Position numbers and translations under genes: made by a program
DNA from: Isoetes taiwanensis
Taxonomy: Eukaryota > Streptophyta > Lycopodiopsida > Isoetales > Isoetaceae
NCBI GenBank assembly: GCA_021234155.1
Contig: JAJEKV010000049.1
Coordinates: 8,592,036-8,656,035 of the forward strand
Direction: 5' to 3'
Length of the DNA: 64,000 nucleotides
Shown: positions 53,464-64,000 of the stretch, piece by piece
Layout: every line of letters begins with the position of its first letter
Numbering within the stretch: the stretch's first letter is position 1
The notes under the pieces: model-generated
What the model was told of the DNA's origin: nothing
The model's database searches: none
Seen by the model: only the letters and a program-made list of their open reading frames with translations

Positions 53464-53865
53464 TTTCCAAAGACAACTCAAAGTGCATTATTTATGCAAT
53501 GAAGGAGGAGTGTTAGAATATGAGATCATTACATAAATAATGTGGGGATCTGTGCCAGGCATCTAGAAGCCAAAGATCATGCCTTGTGTAAGGATAATGC
53601 TCCAAATGCAAAGATTAGATCATGTTCTTCATTAGGATTAAAGAAGTTGCAAAAGTTTAACATCGAACCATTGAAACTAATAGTCAATAGTCAATAAGCT
53701 TATTTTTATTAATATGCCTGTGGGATAATCCGTGGGACGAAAATTCTGGACAGGAAAGTTTATCTAGCCCGGATCTACAGGCTTGTCGGTCTATTCTTCA
53801 CCATATAACACTGAGCAATGGGTAGCAGAACATATAGAAAAACAGACGGATCTATTCTCCACCGA
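53464..53865 (+). repeat. Copy of copia element 2: 3' end and first part of LTR
   Basis: From TTTCCAAAGACAACTCAAAG through the purine tract GAAGGAGGAG and into the LTR (start TGTTAG at 53513), the sequence follows 49245-49647 almost exactly. It stops at CCACCGA where the chromovirus LTR begins, the same base at which the 49-kb copy is interrupted. The rest of this LTR would lie beyond the gypsy element, outside the window. Confidence 0.85.
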
Positions 53866-55510
53866 TGTGACGCTCCCTACTAAATATACGGCTCCCGGTA
53901 GCATACACTCAAATAGGAAATCCCCATCCGGTCCTTCGACCGCCGCGGGCCCCTCCGCCTATATCCGCACTCTGGGATCTCCGTGAGTGCGGGAAGGGGA
54001 CACGAAAGGTGTCTTCTTGGCTTCCCCTATGGGCTCCTATCCGGCGAAGCATAAACATCGTCGAAACTAGCAATAACACTACATCACACTACCTCGAAGG
54101 GTAGCTCATCCACATATCCATAGGTGCAAAGAACATAATCACATGCCATAAAACATGAGAGCTCCTACCCGTGGGTCGAGCACATAAGGAAGTCGAATCG
54201 ACCGGATAGGCCTCAAGATAGAGCGCCAGGAGTCATAACAATGGCGGGGCTGGCTATAGACAATGGCTAGGGTTAACCACTCCATCCGCCCCTCCCCATT
54301 GCATACTTTGTAGATGGGCTAGATCAAGGCTGTGGCATGACTCTAACATTCGGATCACGCAATCCCATGGCATCACCCATCCGGACCTGCTCGGGTTGCA
54401 TCTCCACAGTCCCGACGAGGTAGGAAGGGTTGCATCTCTCCTTCCCGGGGTCTAGAGGCTCCACGGGCGGCTAGAGAATCGTGACGACACACGATTCGTA
54501 CCCGACTGAACCCCCCAAAACAAGAGCCAAGCTGACACTTGCAACTCTTGAGAGGCAGGGCGGCACCATTGCCCCAGGAGGTGTCGGACCCATGCTCGGC
54601 CCACACGAAGTGACCGACCATAAGCCTAGCCACTATGGGATCCCCCGAAGCCCCCACTCGGCAGGGATCCACCCTCCATCTTGCCCCTAGCCCCGTTGTG
54701 TAGTGCTGAGTCACATCATAGCTTCCATAGCCCGGTGGGTTCCTATGCACAGGCCGCATCTAATAGGAACTAAGGGATCTACGCTAGGAGCATACTACAT
54801 ATGGCCCTAGGTCTCTACCCCCCTTCCCAATACAAGAGGAGCAAACATGATCAACCAACATCCCATAACATCATACCATGATAATCATAATAAGAACATC
54901 TTAACCTAATTATACATATCTAACTAACAGTTAGGGTTCCTTGATTAGGGTTCAAGATGTTCAACAAAGGTTCTAGGGTGGCTCTACTCTAGACACGAAA
55001 TACTAACCCATCTGGAGTGCTAAATTCCAGATGTACTAACATGAACTCTACTCAACCTACCTCCTCCAGAAGCGCTTCCTCCCATCCCTGGCGACTCCAT
55101 GCTCCTTGACGTGGGTCGATGGCTTGCTCCCTCAACGATCATGCACACAATCCAGGTGCTGCTGCTCCAGGCTAGGCTATGACGAACGATGCTCGAAACG
55201 GGGTTGCGGGCACGTAGATGAGAGTTCAGGTGCTAGGTCAGGGAAAAGGGTCTAGGGTTAGAGCCCATATAGGTGAGGGTCCACGTGGGATGCCACGTGG
55301 CACCACTAGGACGAGGTCGTGTGGTGGTTGCCTAATGGATAAGGCCATGTGGAATTGGGCCTTATCATAAGGTTATCTACGTTAAACAATTAACTTAGAT
55401 GTGCACCCCTTGCCACTTTCTAAGGCATACAAGGCTACCTAGGTAGGCTTGTATGGTGACGGGTCCAGGAATATACTTTTTTATAGCGTATATTCCCCTG
55501 GAACGTCACA
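53866..55510 (-). repeat. 3' LTR of the minus-strand chromovirus, 1645 bp
   Basis: The plus strand begins TGTGACGCTCCC and ends GGAACGTCACA. Left flank ACCGA (53861-53865) is the target. It has blocks in common with 49648-51012 and, reversed, 7058-8615. Differences between copies cluster at CG-rich sites. Confidence 0.9.
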
Positions 55511-55523
55511 TTCTCCCCCCTTA
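55511..55523 (-). promoter_or_regulatory. Polypurine tract
   Basis: On the minus strand TAAGGGGGGAGAA lies next to the LTR start TGTGACG, as at 7045-7057. Confidence 0.85.
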
Positions 55524-56329
55524 GGACAATGCTGTCCTCAGCATTGCGCTAAGGTGATGAGCCTACTCTATCCTGCAAAACCACAGAAGAACATACACTT
55601 CAACTTAAACGATCAATTCCCTATTAAAGAGTTAAATGTCAAAATTTAGGCTATATTTGTACTTATACAAAATTATATAGCCTTAACAAGGTTACTTCTT
55701 ACAATAATTCAAAATATTATTATAAGAGCTATTAGGGTTCATAATCTAAATTATGGTTCCCCCATCTTCTCGTAATGCGCCCCACTCGATGCTCACTTTT
55801 CACTTTCCTGCACAAGGAGCACATTACGTTAGTTTAATTAATAAGTTTGTGGTTTTAGGGGACCACCCCCCTTGCCGATCATGGCCCTTTCGGATTTGAG
55901 CTTAAGGACCATTTAAGATGATCCCATCATCGCCCATGATCAAGTGCTACCTTGTACTTTCGGTTACGGTCGAAAATTACCCCTAGTGCATCATGCCCCA
56001 AGGGTTTTAAGCTAGGGAACGTCTCACGATCCCATCATCGCACATGATCACTTTGACCTTCACCATGACCCCCCTATGGCCAGGTGTGCGAACCCCGCAT
56101 CGTGGCATAGGGAGCATCCGATCGATGTCCCATCATCGCGCACTATGCCTCACTTCCTCTCTCGCATGACCCTATTGGTCATGCGCACCTCTTGGTGCAT
56201 GTTGGCCTAGAGAACGCCTTTAAAGGCGATCTCATCATCGCCCGTGTTCCAAGATTCCGCATATGTATTCCACTAGCTAGAATACATCCGCGAGCTAGAG
56301 GCTAACTAAGAAACATACTAAGCTAACCT
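55524..56329 (-). other. Untranslated region of the chromovirus
   Basis: The region contains repeated CCCATCATCGCN(C)ATGATC-type phrases (about 55920-56240), roughly five times with spacing near 60-120 bp. No coding motif was seen. Confidence 0.45.
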
Positions 56330-57888
56330 CCCGGCAAGTCGGGCTCCACCAAGCCCGAGATCTACTCGCCCATCAAACTCCTTCATAAACTCTGGGTATT
56401 GCTTCTCCAAATCCTGTTTCAATACCTATGTTGCGTCTTCCACGGGCAAGTGCTTTCACTTGACCAAATACTGGAGGAATTGAGACCTCCTAGTCTTCTT
56501 GAATGACTTATCAAGAAGTAATTCAGGCACAATTTCGACTTGCTCTTCCGTCATTTCCAACAAAGTTGGAGTATCCAAGACCTCCTCAGGGTTAGGATTG
56601 TGCCATTTCAATAAACTTACGTGGAAAACCTTGTGAACTTTGAGATGGGCTGGAAGATCCAATTTGTAGGCTTGGGAGCCCACTCTCTCCAAAATCTTGA
56701 ACGGACCAGCCCATCGAGGGGCAAGCTTCTTGCAACTCCCAATCCGAAGCTTAGCTTGCTTTACCTTGATCTTCAACCACACGCTATCGCCTACCTTGAA
56801 CTCCCTTACGGTCCTGTGCCGATCGGCCACACTCTTCTGCTGACTTCTTGCTGCTAGAAGGTAACCCCTTACTTCTTCCACCAGCTGCTGCATATCTCCT
56901 AGCATCTGCTGGGATACTTCAACCTTTGACACGGGATTGTGCCAAGTATCCGGGGTTAGGCACTGGTACCCGTAATTTACCATGAAAGGAGACATCTGAG
57001 ATGACTCCTGCTTGGCACTGTTGTAGGCGAATTCCACCAAATGGATGTACTCATCCCACTTAAACTGCTTATTCCACACATAGCTTCGAAGCATGTCTTC
57101 AATAATTCGATTTGTGCGCTCTGTCTGACTATCTGTCTGCGGATGATAAGCTGTGCTCATGGAGAGCTTCCTCTGAATGGTGCTAAAGAGGTCCTGCCAA
57201 AAAGCACTCATAAACTTGGAATCTCTATCCGAAATTATTTCCCGAGGCATGCCATGGAGCCTAAAAATCTCCTTTACAAATAACTTGGCGGTATCTAATG
57301 TTGTGTCCGTAGTCTTACAAGGCACAAAATGTGCCATCTTAGATAATTTGTCTACTACGACCATTAATGCATTCTTGCCTCGAAGAGTCTTGGGAAGTCC
57401 TGTGATAAAATCCATGCTTACCACTTCCCATTTTGCATTCGGCACTGCTAGAGGTTCCAAGGCTCCTGGAATTCGAAGCTGCTCTGCTTTGGTTTGTTGA
57501 CACAACACTCCTGGATATATCTTGCTATCTGCTTCTTCATTCCTGGCCCGAAATAACTACTTCGAATCTTGAAGTAGGTCTTCATAAAACCTGCATGCCC
57601 TGCTATTGGGCTATTGTGTGTGTCATGAAGAATTAGCTTCCTTATACCTGACGGTTCGGGCACACACAACTTATCTTTATGGTACAACAAGTTGCCTTCC
57701 TTCTTATAATGCTTGAAGGCTTCTTGTTCCTTATCTGTTGTAGCCTCCTTAGAGAGGCTTTCCCATACCTCCTTGAAATCACCATCAAATGGTAATGTCT
57801 CCTCAATTTTCTTGCCATACCCACTCGAAAGAGTTGATATAGCATTACAATGTGTTCTCGTCTCAAAATCATACTCTTCTAGGAATTT
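56330..57888 (-). pseudogene. pol: Chromovirus integrase and chromodomain-like tail
   Basis: From 57888 downward: the linker TRTHCNAISTLSSGYGKK, HHCC zinc site (HDTHNSPIAGHAGFMKTY), then core motifs MDFITGLPKTLRG, IISDRDSKF and STAYHPQTDSQTERTNR. The C-terminal domain follows (APRWAGPFKILERVG, HKVFHVSLLK). The chromodomain-like end has two stops (TGA and TAG) where the related copy has tryptophan, consistent with two G-to-A changes on the coding strand. A frame change near 57490 separates zinc site and core. The three catalytic acidic residues are present. The short piece that should join RNase H to the linker (PGKHNVVVDALSRHP in the other copy) is deleted. Confidence 0.85.
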
Positions 57889-58251
57889 TGTTAGAGCCTG
57901 AACTCTAACCTTGCAAGAAGGATGAAAAACCCAACAATCCAAGCTCAATCTATCAGAACAAGGCAATGCACAAGACAAAGAATCATCATCTCCATAGCTA
58001 GATCAAGCACAATACAATCTCTCAATACACTGTCTCTCCCTGTTCTTCTCTCTCTGCTCTACTCAGATAATACTATGGTAATCATCCCACAATGCATACG
58101 TGCAAATATCCTGCACGCGTGAATGCGCGTACATCCCTCCATATACGGTATATGATGAGTGTGGTGAGTGGTGACGGATGTGGTGAGTGGTGACAAGTGT
58201 GGTGAGTGGTGACGGATGTGGTGAGTGTGGTAAGTGGTGATCACCCCAACA
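57889..58251 (-). repeat. LTR (3') of the gag-only element, 363 bp
   Basis: It contains a 19-bp minisatellite based on GTGGTGAGTGGTGACRRRT near 58153-58235, with one unit more than the other LTR. Confidence 0.9.
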
Positions 58252-60085
58252 GCATCACTATGGGCTGATTTTCTGCTATAGACTGAAACTGTTCTGTGGG
58301 CAGCACATTGAATTGCACCTTCTTAGGTGCTGACACCTTCAAAGCTTGTTCTTTCAAAGCCTTTGGAAAAGAGGTCTTAGTCTTTTCTGCAATTGGCACT
58401 ATCTTGGTTCTTGCACCATCTTTTGTGATCTTGTAACCGCATTTACTTCTCCAATCTCTTCTTCTTGCTGAAATGGGTCACTGTCTACCTCAACGAATCC
58501 ACAATTTACTACTGATTTTGCCTTCTCTTGTTTCTTAAGCTCCTCAATAAGAGCCTTAACTTGAGGATTATCAATGTACTTTGCATCTTGAATGCGAACA
58601 TCATTATTAGGAAGAGGTACTGATTCAAACACTTGCTGCTTTGGTGGATACTTGTTGGTTGCCCATTCTGGTTTCCCATGGATTTTCCAACAAGTAGTCT
58701 CATCATGCTTGAATTTATCACATAACTTGCAATATAAATGAGCCTTACTTGGATACCATCCTTGTTTTGGCTAGACCATTGGTGTGGAACCCATTGGAAC
58801 TTGTTGGGCCATTGGAGCTTGTGGCATCATTGGAACTTGTGGTATGATAGGTGCTGCTTGCATTGGTTGAATAGGAATAGGTGGTGGTTGTTGCATAACA
58901 GCAAATACCGGATTGGCCCTTTCAAAGAATCTCTTCTCCCTACATTCTTGATCATTATGGCCCTTTATTTGGCATCTTGAGCAGAATTTCAGCAATCTAC
59001 ACGTAGAATCAGAATGTCCAATAGATCCACAATACTCACAAGTAATAAATTGAACCTCCCTTGGCTTCTCACCAATTGTAAGCTTAGAAATCTTGGCTGC
59101 AATATCCTCTGTTTTATGCTCTGGAGCAGCAACCTCATGAATGTATCCCAACTTATCTTCAGCCTTGAGTGCATACTTTTGTGCCTCTAACAATGTTGTA
59201 GGCTGTTTAGCCTTCACCTTATGAGCAATAGCTCGTTTCAGCCCCTTCACATACCATTGGATATCCATTTCATCATTCCTGGCAATCTTCCAATGAACCA
59301 CGGCTTTGAGAACCGCAATATACCTCTGATTATACTCTCTAATTGATTCATCTTCCTTTTGTGTGAAGTCTTATCCTTGCCATGAACCTCTTGATAATTA
59401 GCAATGAAAGCTTCCTTTAATTCCTGATATGTCATGGTATCTGGCTGAGTTTGTGCCCATTCCTCCACTAAATCTTGCAAAGAACTATGAAACCAAAGCA
59501 AGTAATTAGCAGCCCAGTAACTTACATTGTTTGGCAATACCTCTCAAACTTCACAATATGCTTCAAAGGATCCCGATCCACCGGATCATCAAACTTTGGA
59601 ATCCCCATTGTCCATACCATAGGTGGTAATACGACCATCTCACTCTTCTTGGGTTTCTTGAAATTGGAAAAACGAAATTGAATCTCCCTTCAATTTGAAA
59701 ACAAAAATTGGATTACCTTCTAGATCGGTAAATGGAATCAAAACCTCCCGATCGAGAATTAGATCCCGGATCCGCTCCCAAATCTAAAACGAAATTGAAT
59801 CTTGATGCAATTTTGAGCCCAAAGATTGACTCACCGGGTCCCCTTCTTGTTACGATAGAGCTTAGTGGGATCTCCTTCTTACTTCTCTTGGGCATAAAAC
59901 TATGCTCCCCTTGTCAAATTTTACTCCACAAATCAATTACGGCAAAATCCCCTTCACACAAGAAATTGCTCCTTTCACAATGGTGCCGTTCTTTACCGAC
60001 GATCACCAATACCAATGGTAACAACTCCTTTTTCAATGGAAATTCTTGCCGATCAATGGTCCGTCCGAAAGCAAATTCGCCAAAT
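58252..60085 (-). pseudogene. gag: gag of the nested element
   Basis: Read on the minus strand: a capsid-type region (YWAANYLLWFHSSLQDLVEEW, YQELKEAFIANYQEVHG) at about 59540-59370, then VKGLKRAIAHKVKAKQPTTL. Two zinc knuckles follow (CEYCGSIGHSDSTC and CSRCQIKGHNDQEC, about 59040-58930), then a Pro/Met/Gln-rich stretch and a C-terminal part (58632-58399, NAVTRSQK). Frame changes near 59350-59270 and after 58771 break it. No protease, polymerase or integrase motif occurs. The protein would form the particle shell. Confidence 0.75.
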
Positions 60086-60429
60086 TGTTAGAGCCTGAAC
60101 TCTAACCTTGCAAGAAGGATGAAAAACCCAACAATCCAAGCTCAATCTATCAGAACAAGGCAATGCACAAGACAAAGAATCATCATCTCCATAGCTAGAT
60201 CAAGCACAATACAATCTCTCAATACACCGTCTCTCCCTGTTCTTCTCTCTCTGCTCTGCTCAGATAATACTGTGGTAATCATCCCACAATGCATACGTGC
60301 AAATATCCTGCACGCGTGCATGCGCGTACATCCCTCCATATACGGTATATGATGAGTGTGGTGAGTGGTGACAAGTGTGGTGAGTGGTGACGGATGTGGT
60401 GAGTGTGGTAAGTGGTGATCACCCCAACA
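60086..60429 (-). repeat. LTR (5') of the gag-only element, 344 bp
   Basis: It is nearly identical to 57889-58251 apart from one missing 19-bp minisatellite unit (363 minus 344). High identity implies recent insertion. Confidence 0.9.
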
Positions 60430-61063
60430 AATTCCATACACCTCCTTTGCCTTAGATTGAGGAGCGGTTGGGTAAAGATGTATTGAAGGCTCTGGTGATC
60501 AGTATCTAACTGAAACTTCCTCCCAAGCAAATAATGCCTCCAAATCTGAAGAGAGCTTTACAATAGCTAGAAGTTCCCGATCATGGGTTGGATAGCTGCC
60601 GCTCTGTCGCTCAACTTCTTGGAATCATAGGCTACTACCCTTCCTTCTTGCATAAGGACTCCACCTGTTGCTATCTTGCTTTAAGCATTTGCTACTATCT
60701 TGTCCTTTGTCCGGATCTGGCGGACTAGCACCGGTGCCGTTGTTAAGGCTTCCTTAAGCTTTTCAAATGAAGCTTGAACATTTTCTAGCCAATGTGTTCT
60801 CCAATCTTTTACCTTAACACTCTTAGTGAGGTCCGACAAAAGGGACGCCACTTGGCGAAGTCCTTCCGCGAACTTCCCGTAATAACCCCGCCAGACCTAG
60901 AGAGCTTCTTACCTCCGCCACATTCTTTGGAGCTGGCCAATCCACTCTTTGCCCGATCTTTATGGGTCGGTGGAGATCCCTTCCGATATGACATGGCCCA
61001 AGTACTCCACTCTTTTTAGTAGCAAAGTGGCATTTGGAGAGCTTTCCATACAAGCGATGCCAT
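60430..61063 (-). pseudogene. pol: Chromovirus reverse transcriptase end and RNase H
   Basis: Fragments in several frames show KLSKCHFATKKS, WPAPKNVAEVRSSLGLAG and, at the end, GRKFQLDTDHQSLQYIFTQP with LNLRQRRCMEF. The order fits Ty3 RNase H. The decay is heavier than in the adjoining polymerase. Confidence 0.7.
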
Positions 61064-62290
61064 TCAACTTTTCAACACCCTTCTCAAATGTCGACTATGA
61101 TCTTGATTGGACTTGTCAGAGACTAGAATGTCGTCAAAGAAGACAATGACAAACTCATCTAGGAATTCCCTGAAGACGTCGTTCATGAGGCGCATGAAGG
61201 TTGCTGGAGCATTCGACAACCCAAAGGGCATTACTGTAAACTCAAAGTGACCATACCGCGTTCTAAAGGCGGTCTTATAGATATCCTCTTCTTTTATTCT
61301 TATCGGATGGTACCCTGACCTCAAATCAATTTTAGAGAATACCTTTGCTCCTTGGAGCTGGTCCATTAAATCATCTGCCCTTGGCAATGCATACTTATTC
61401 TTTATCGTCTGCTTGTTGAGCTGGCGATAGTCTATACACATTCTTAAGCTCCCATCTTTCTTCTTCACGAAGGGTATAGGTGCCCCAAAAGGAGACACAC
61501 TTGCTCTAATAAAGCCAAGCTCAAGCAATTCCTGGAGTTGCTTTTTAAGCTCTATCAACTCCGGTGTGCTCATCCTATATGGTGCCTTGCTGGTAGGCTT
61601 AGCATCTGGGGCTAGTGTGATCTCACACTCCACACCCCTATAAGGTGGTAGCTGCCGGATTTCATCCGGGAATACATCCTTGAATTCCGAAATGAGCCTT
61701 GCTACTGGCTTAGGCAACTGATTCCCCTTTTGGTCACTTCCATCCTGCTTATTGGGCTCAATTGCCTCTAACCTCAAAATATAATCCACCTTATTTCTTT
61801 CTATACTTTTCCTTAGCTGCTTCAAAGAAATACACTGCATAGAAGAAGCTGTCTTCTTACCTTTCACTATGAATTTGATGCCGTCCGGTGCTGTCATGGC
61901 GATCTCATTACGGTCGCAGTCGATCATGGCTTTCGCTGGCTTTAGGAACTCCATTCCTACTATAAGGTCATACCTTCCAATTTCCATGACTTCTGCCCCC
62001 ATCGGCCACTTAATTCCACTAAGGTCTATGTCGAATGTGATCCTCCTCCCCTTAGTGTGCCGAATAGCGTCGTTTGCCATAGCAACTGGCCTTGGCTTAG
62101 ACTTCAATATCTTGTTCTTCATTAGGGCAGCCAGCCCTAGAGAGGCGGTTGTGAGAGCTACCCTGTGTCTATGAGGACTACATATGGATTGCTATCTATG
62201 ATTCCATCAGCCGCAATGACCGGTCGGTGATTTTCAATATCACGACTCAATATTTGCACTGAATATGGCACTTTCGGCATCTATGGACTC
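61064..62290 (-). pseudogene. pol: Chromovirus protease and reverse transcriptase
   Basis: The protease active site VLIDTG lies near 62175, followed by a stop or shift. The frame from 62122 to 61064 is then open for 352 codons. It contains the protease end ([20 protein letters not shown]) and a linker. The polymerase has [69 protein letters not shown] and the catalytic loop as [10 protein letters not shown]. The polymerase core is well kept. Confidence 0.85.
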
Positions 62291-63530
62291 ATCTTTGGGT
62301 GGTCGTCGTCTTCATCTCGCTTACGTTGGTGAATCCACAATCCCAAGCTCTTAATTTTGCCGCATGGCGAATGGGCAATCATGTGTTCGATTATATGGCC
62401 GGAAGCACCTGAAACATAGCTTCTTCTCGATACACTCTGTCTCTTCTCCTTCGACGGTGTCTAGAAGACGCTTTTAGGGCACTACCCCTTTGCATTCCGT
62501 GGCTTACGATCCCCAAAGTTCTTACCACGAGCTCTTCCTTCTTTGGCCTCCCGATGCGTAGCTCTTGATTGCTTACTCACGTACGCCCTTGGTAATGCGC
62601 CTGGTGACTTTCCTTTGAAGGCCGACTATTTCTCCCTCGCGTTCTTGGAGCTTCTTCCAAACTTATGGCTTTATCCTCACCGCCCAGCGATTTTGGGTTG
62701 ATTGCTTTCGGACTAGCCTTTTGATATTGCCGCTCAATCCCTCAATGTAAGTTTCAACCGCTTGCCTTTCCAAAACTCCGGGAACATGGATTCCTCTGTG
62801 TACTTTGCTACTGACAATGTACCCTGGTTCAATCTGTAGAATTGCTGGATCTGCCTGCTAGTATGTGACCTAGGCACATAATGTCTGCGAAAGGCCTTCT
62901 GCGAAGGTCTTGAATCACGCGAATCGCTCCTTTTGAGCTTGTTGGACTTTATGTAGCCTTTTCCACCTAGCTGCTCCTATCAAGTTTGATGTAGCAACCT
63001 TCCCTATATCCTTGTCCTTCATGCCATAAGAGTTGCCAAACTCCTCCATCTCGTCAAGCCAAGCCTTACGCCTCCATACGACTTTGTCCTTCCTCGAGAA
63101 CTGACCCAACTTCCTAGTCTTCCACACATTGCTCATAGCACCGCCAACTTTCTTTTGATAGTCATCTCCGCCTTCCTTGCCACGCTCTTACAGTGAAGTA
63201 TCCGGACTCACTTTCGAGCTAGAACCGTCTTGGTCCGCCCGAGTGTCCGATGAACTGGAGCTAGGTGGTGTTGGAGTTCTTCTGTTTCTCCTTTTCCTCT
63301 TCCTGTCTCTGACATTTCCCTGATTGTCCTGCCCCTCCGGCTGTGGACCTTCCTCGATGCCTTGCTGAGGTAGCGATGGAGGTGGAGGTGGTGCAGGTGT
63401 ATATTCTTGGGCATTCATCAATGGGGTGGCCCAGTGGAATCAGCTGATGCATCTGATTCCTCATCTGGACGAGCCTTGTGTTGATTGATTCCGGCATCAT
63501 TTCCTCGTTGTTGTCATCTTGATCACGTCC
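62291..63530 (-). pseudogene. gag: Chromovirus gag region, fragmented
   Basis: Going downward: NTRLVQMRNQMHQLIPLG (about 63480), a Pro-rich then basic/Ser-rich stretch (63421-63188), and a second block GNSYGMKDKDIGKVATSNL (about 63040). Cys/His codons of a probable zinc knuckle lie near 62350-62420. These pieces lie in different frames. The general order fits a chromovirus gag, but the capsid core cannot be read continuously. Confidence 0.55.
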
Positions 63531-64000
63531 GAATAGGTTTCTGGGTACCCACTGGTGATGTCGGCCCTGGCCTTGAGAACCTGAACCGGTGTTCCTTGCT
63601 GCAAGGATTAATCATCAATGCTTGTTATTTAAGTTATACACTAATCATTATTGCTTACAATTGAATTATTGTTAGGTACAAAAGAAGTTATATGAAAATT
63701 CCACTTACAAGTCAAGATCATGGTAAGACATTAATTAGTATATAGAAATACATTTCATGAATTACATGATAATAACTGGAGAGAGGGTTTTCAATACACT
63801 TTAATTAATTAACAAAGCAAGCTTTTCATCAATGGTGTCCCCTCATGGACTTGAAGAAGTTCTTCACATTCTTTAATCGTATGCCCTTGCCGACGTTCTG
63901 CAGGATTCTTGCCGCTGATCCTCCTTCCAATGCTCTTGCCATCTGTGGTGCCGGAAGTTCTGGTGCCGTTGCCGCCACTACTGACAAGTGTGCATCCCTG
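63531..64000 (-). other. Upstream part of the chromovirus or another element
   Basis: An open minus-strand frame runs from the window edge (64000) to a TAA at about 63816. It is rich in Gly, Thr, Arg and Glu and has no recognised motif (e.g. GRRISGKNPAERRQG). AT-rich non-coding sequence lies between it and the gag pieces. Confidence 0.35.

Larger units (their letters stand above)
57889..60429 (-). mobile_element. Gag-only LTR element (TR-GAG type) nested in the chromovirus
   Basis: Two LTRs in direct repeat (57889-58251 and 60086-60429; on the minus strand TGTTGGGGTGATCACC to CTCTAACA) enclose 1.8 kb with only a gag gene. The flanks AATTT (57884-57888) and AATTC (60430-60434) are a 5-bp duplication with one change. 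Removing it rejoins RNase H (RQRRCMEF to LEEYDFE). The arrangement matches the TR-GAG group of plant non-autonomous elements, which keep gag and borrow polymerase. Confidence 0.85.
53866..64000 (-). mobile_element. Ty3/gypsy chromovirus, minus strand, 5' end outside the window
   Basis: Going down from 64000: gag region (about 63530-62850), protease and reverse transcriptase (62200-61064), RNase H (61060-60430), a nested gag-only LTR element (60429-57889), integrase (57888-56456), chromodomain-like tail, purine tract and 3' LTR (55510-53866). It belongs to the same family as 4757-8615. Frames carry many small indels. The 5' LTR was not reached. Confidence 0.85.

Overview
The window looks like nuclear DNA of a land plant with a large, transposon-rich genome. 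The evidence is Ty3/gypsy chromoviruses, Ty1/copia elements primed from tRNA-Met-like sites, a Helitron, a PIF/Harbinger element and a captured plant-type LRR receptor-kinase gene. The species cannot be fixed from sequence alone. No intact host gene is evident. The only plausible one is a 175-codon acidic reading frame (52637-53164, minus). Nearly every coding stretch is a decayed mobile-element gene, so most entries are given as elements with their broken genes listed inside them.

Layout. 1-4756: non-coding, with four short hairpin repeats and a 1.0-kb hAT-like non-autonomous element. 4757-8615: 5'-truncated chromovirus ending in a full LTR. 8616-9535: C-terminal end of a LINE with a pentanucleotide tail. 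9544-9749: inverted LTR scrap. 9750-11630: Helitron 3' end with its helicase, joined to a LINE-like fragment (11640-12055). 12822-23679: complete 10.9-kb Ty3 element with a third ORF of about 900 codons between integrase and the 3' LTR. 24447-30931: copia element, split by a second, scrambled Ty3 remnant (25118-28991) that carries an array of mini-hairpins; its 3' LTR holds a tRNA-like insert. 31720-31858, 41247-41597 and 44846-44875: further LINE 3' ends. 32965-40566: a 7.6-kb PIF/Harbinger element with both of its genes plus a captured LRR receptor-kinase pseudogene and an internal inversion. 45063-51275: copia element with matching 5-bp target duplications, hit by a nested pair of MITE-like elements and by a solo gypsy LTR. 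53464-64000: copy of the same copia 3' end with the same gypsy LTR at the same site, continuing into a minus-strand chromovirus that itself holds a gag-only LTR element (57889-60429).

Several nested insertions can be read exactly, because removing them together with one target duplication restores the host reading frame: hAT-like in copia RNase H, MITE in an LRR exon, gag-only element in gypsy RNase H. The most unusual structures are the array of 22-nt hairpins whose stems differ but stay complementary (28082-28671), the inversion inside the gene-capturing Harbinger, and the third ORF of the 12.8-23.7 kb Ty3 element. All calls rest on reading the sequence and remembered family features. No search or folding program was run.
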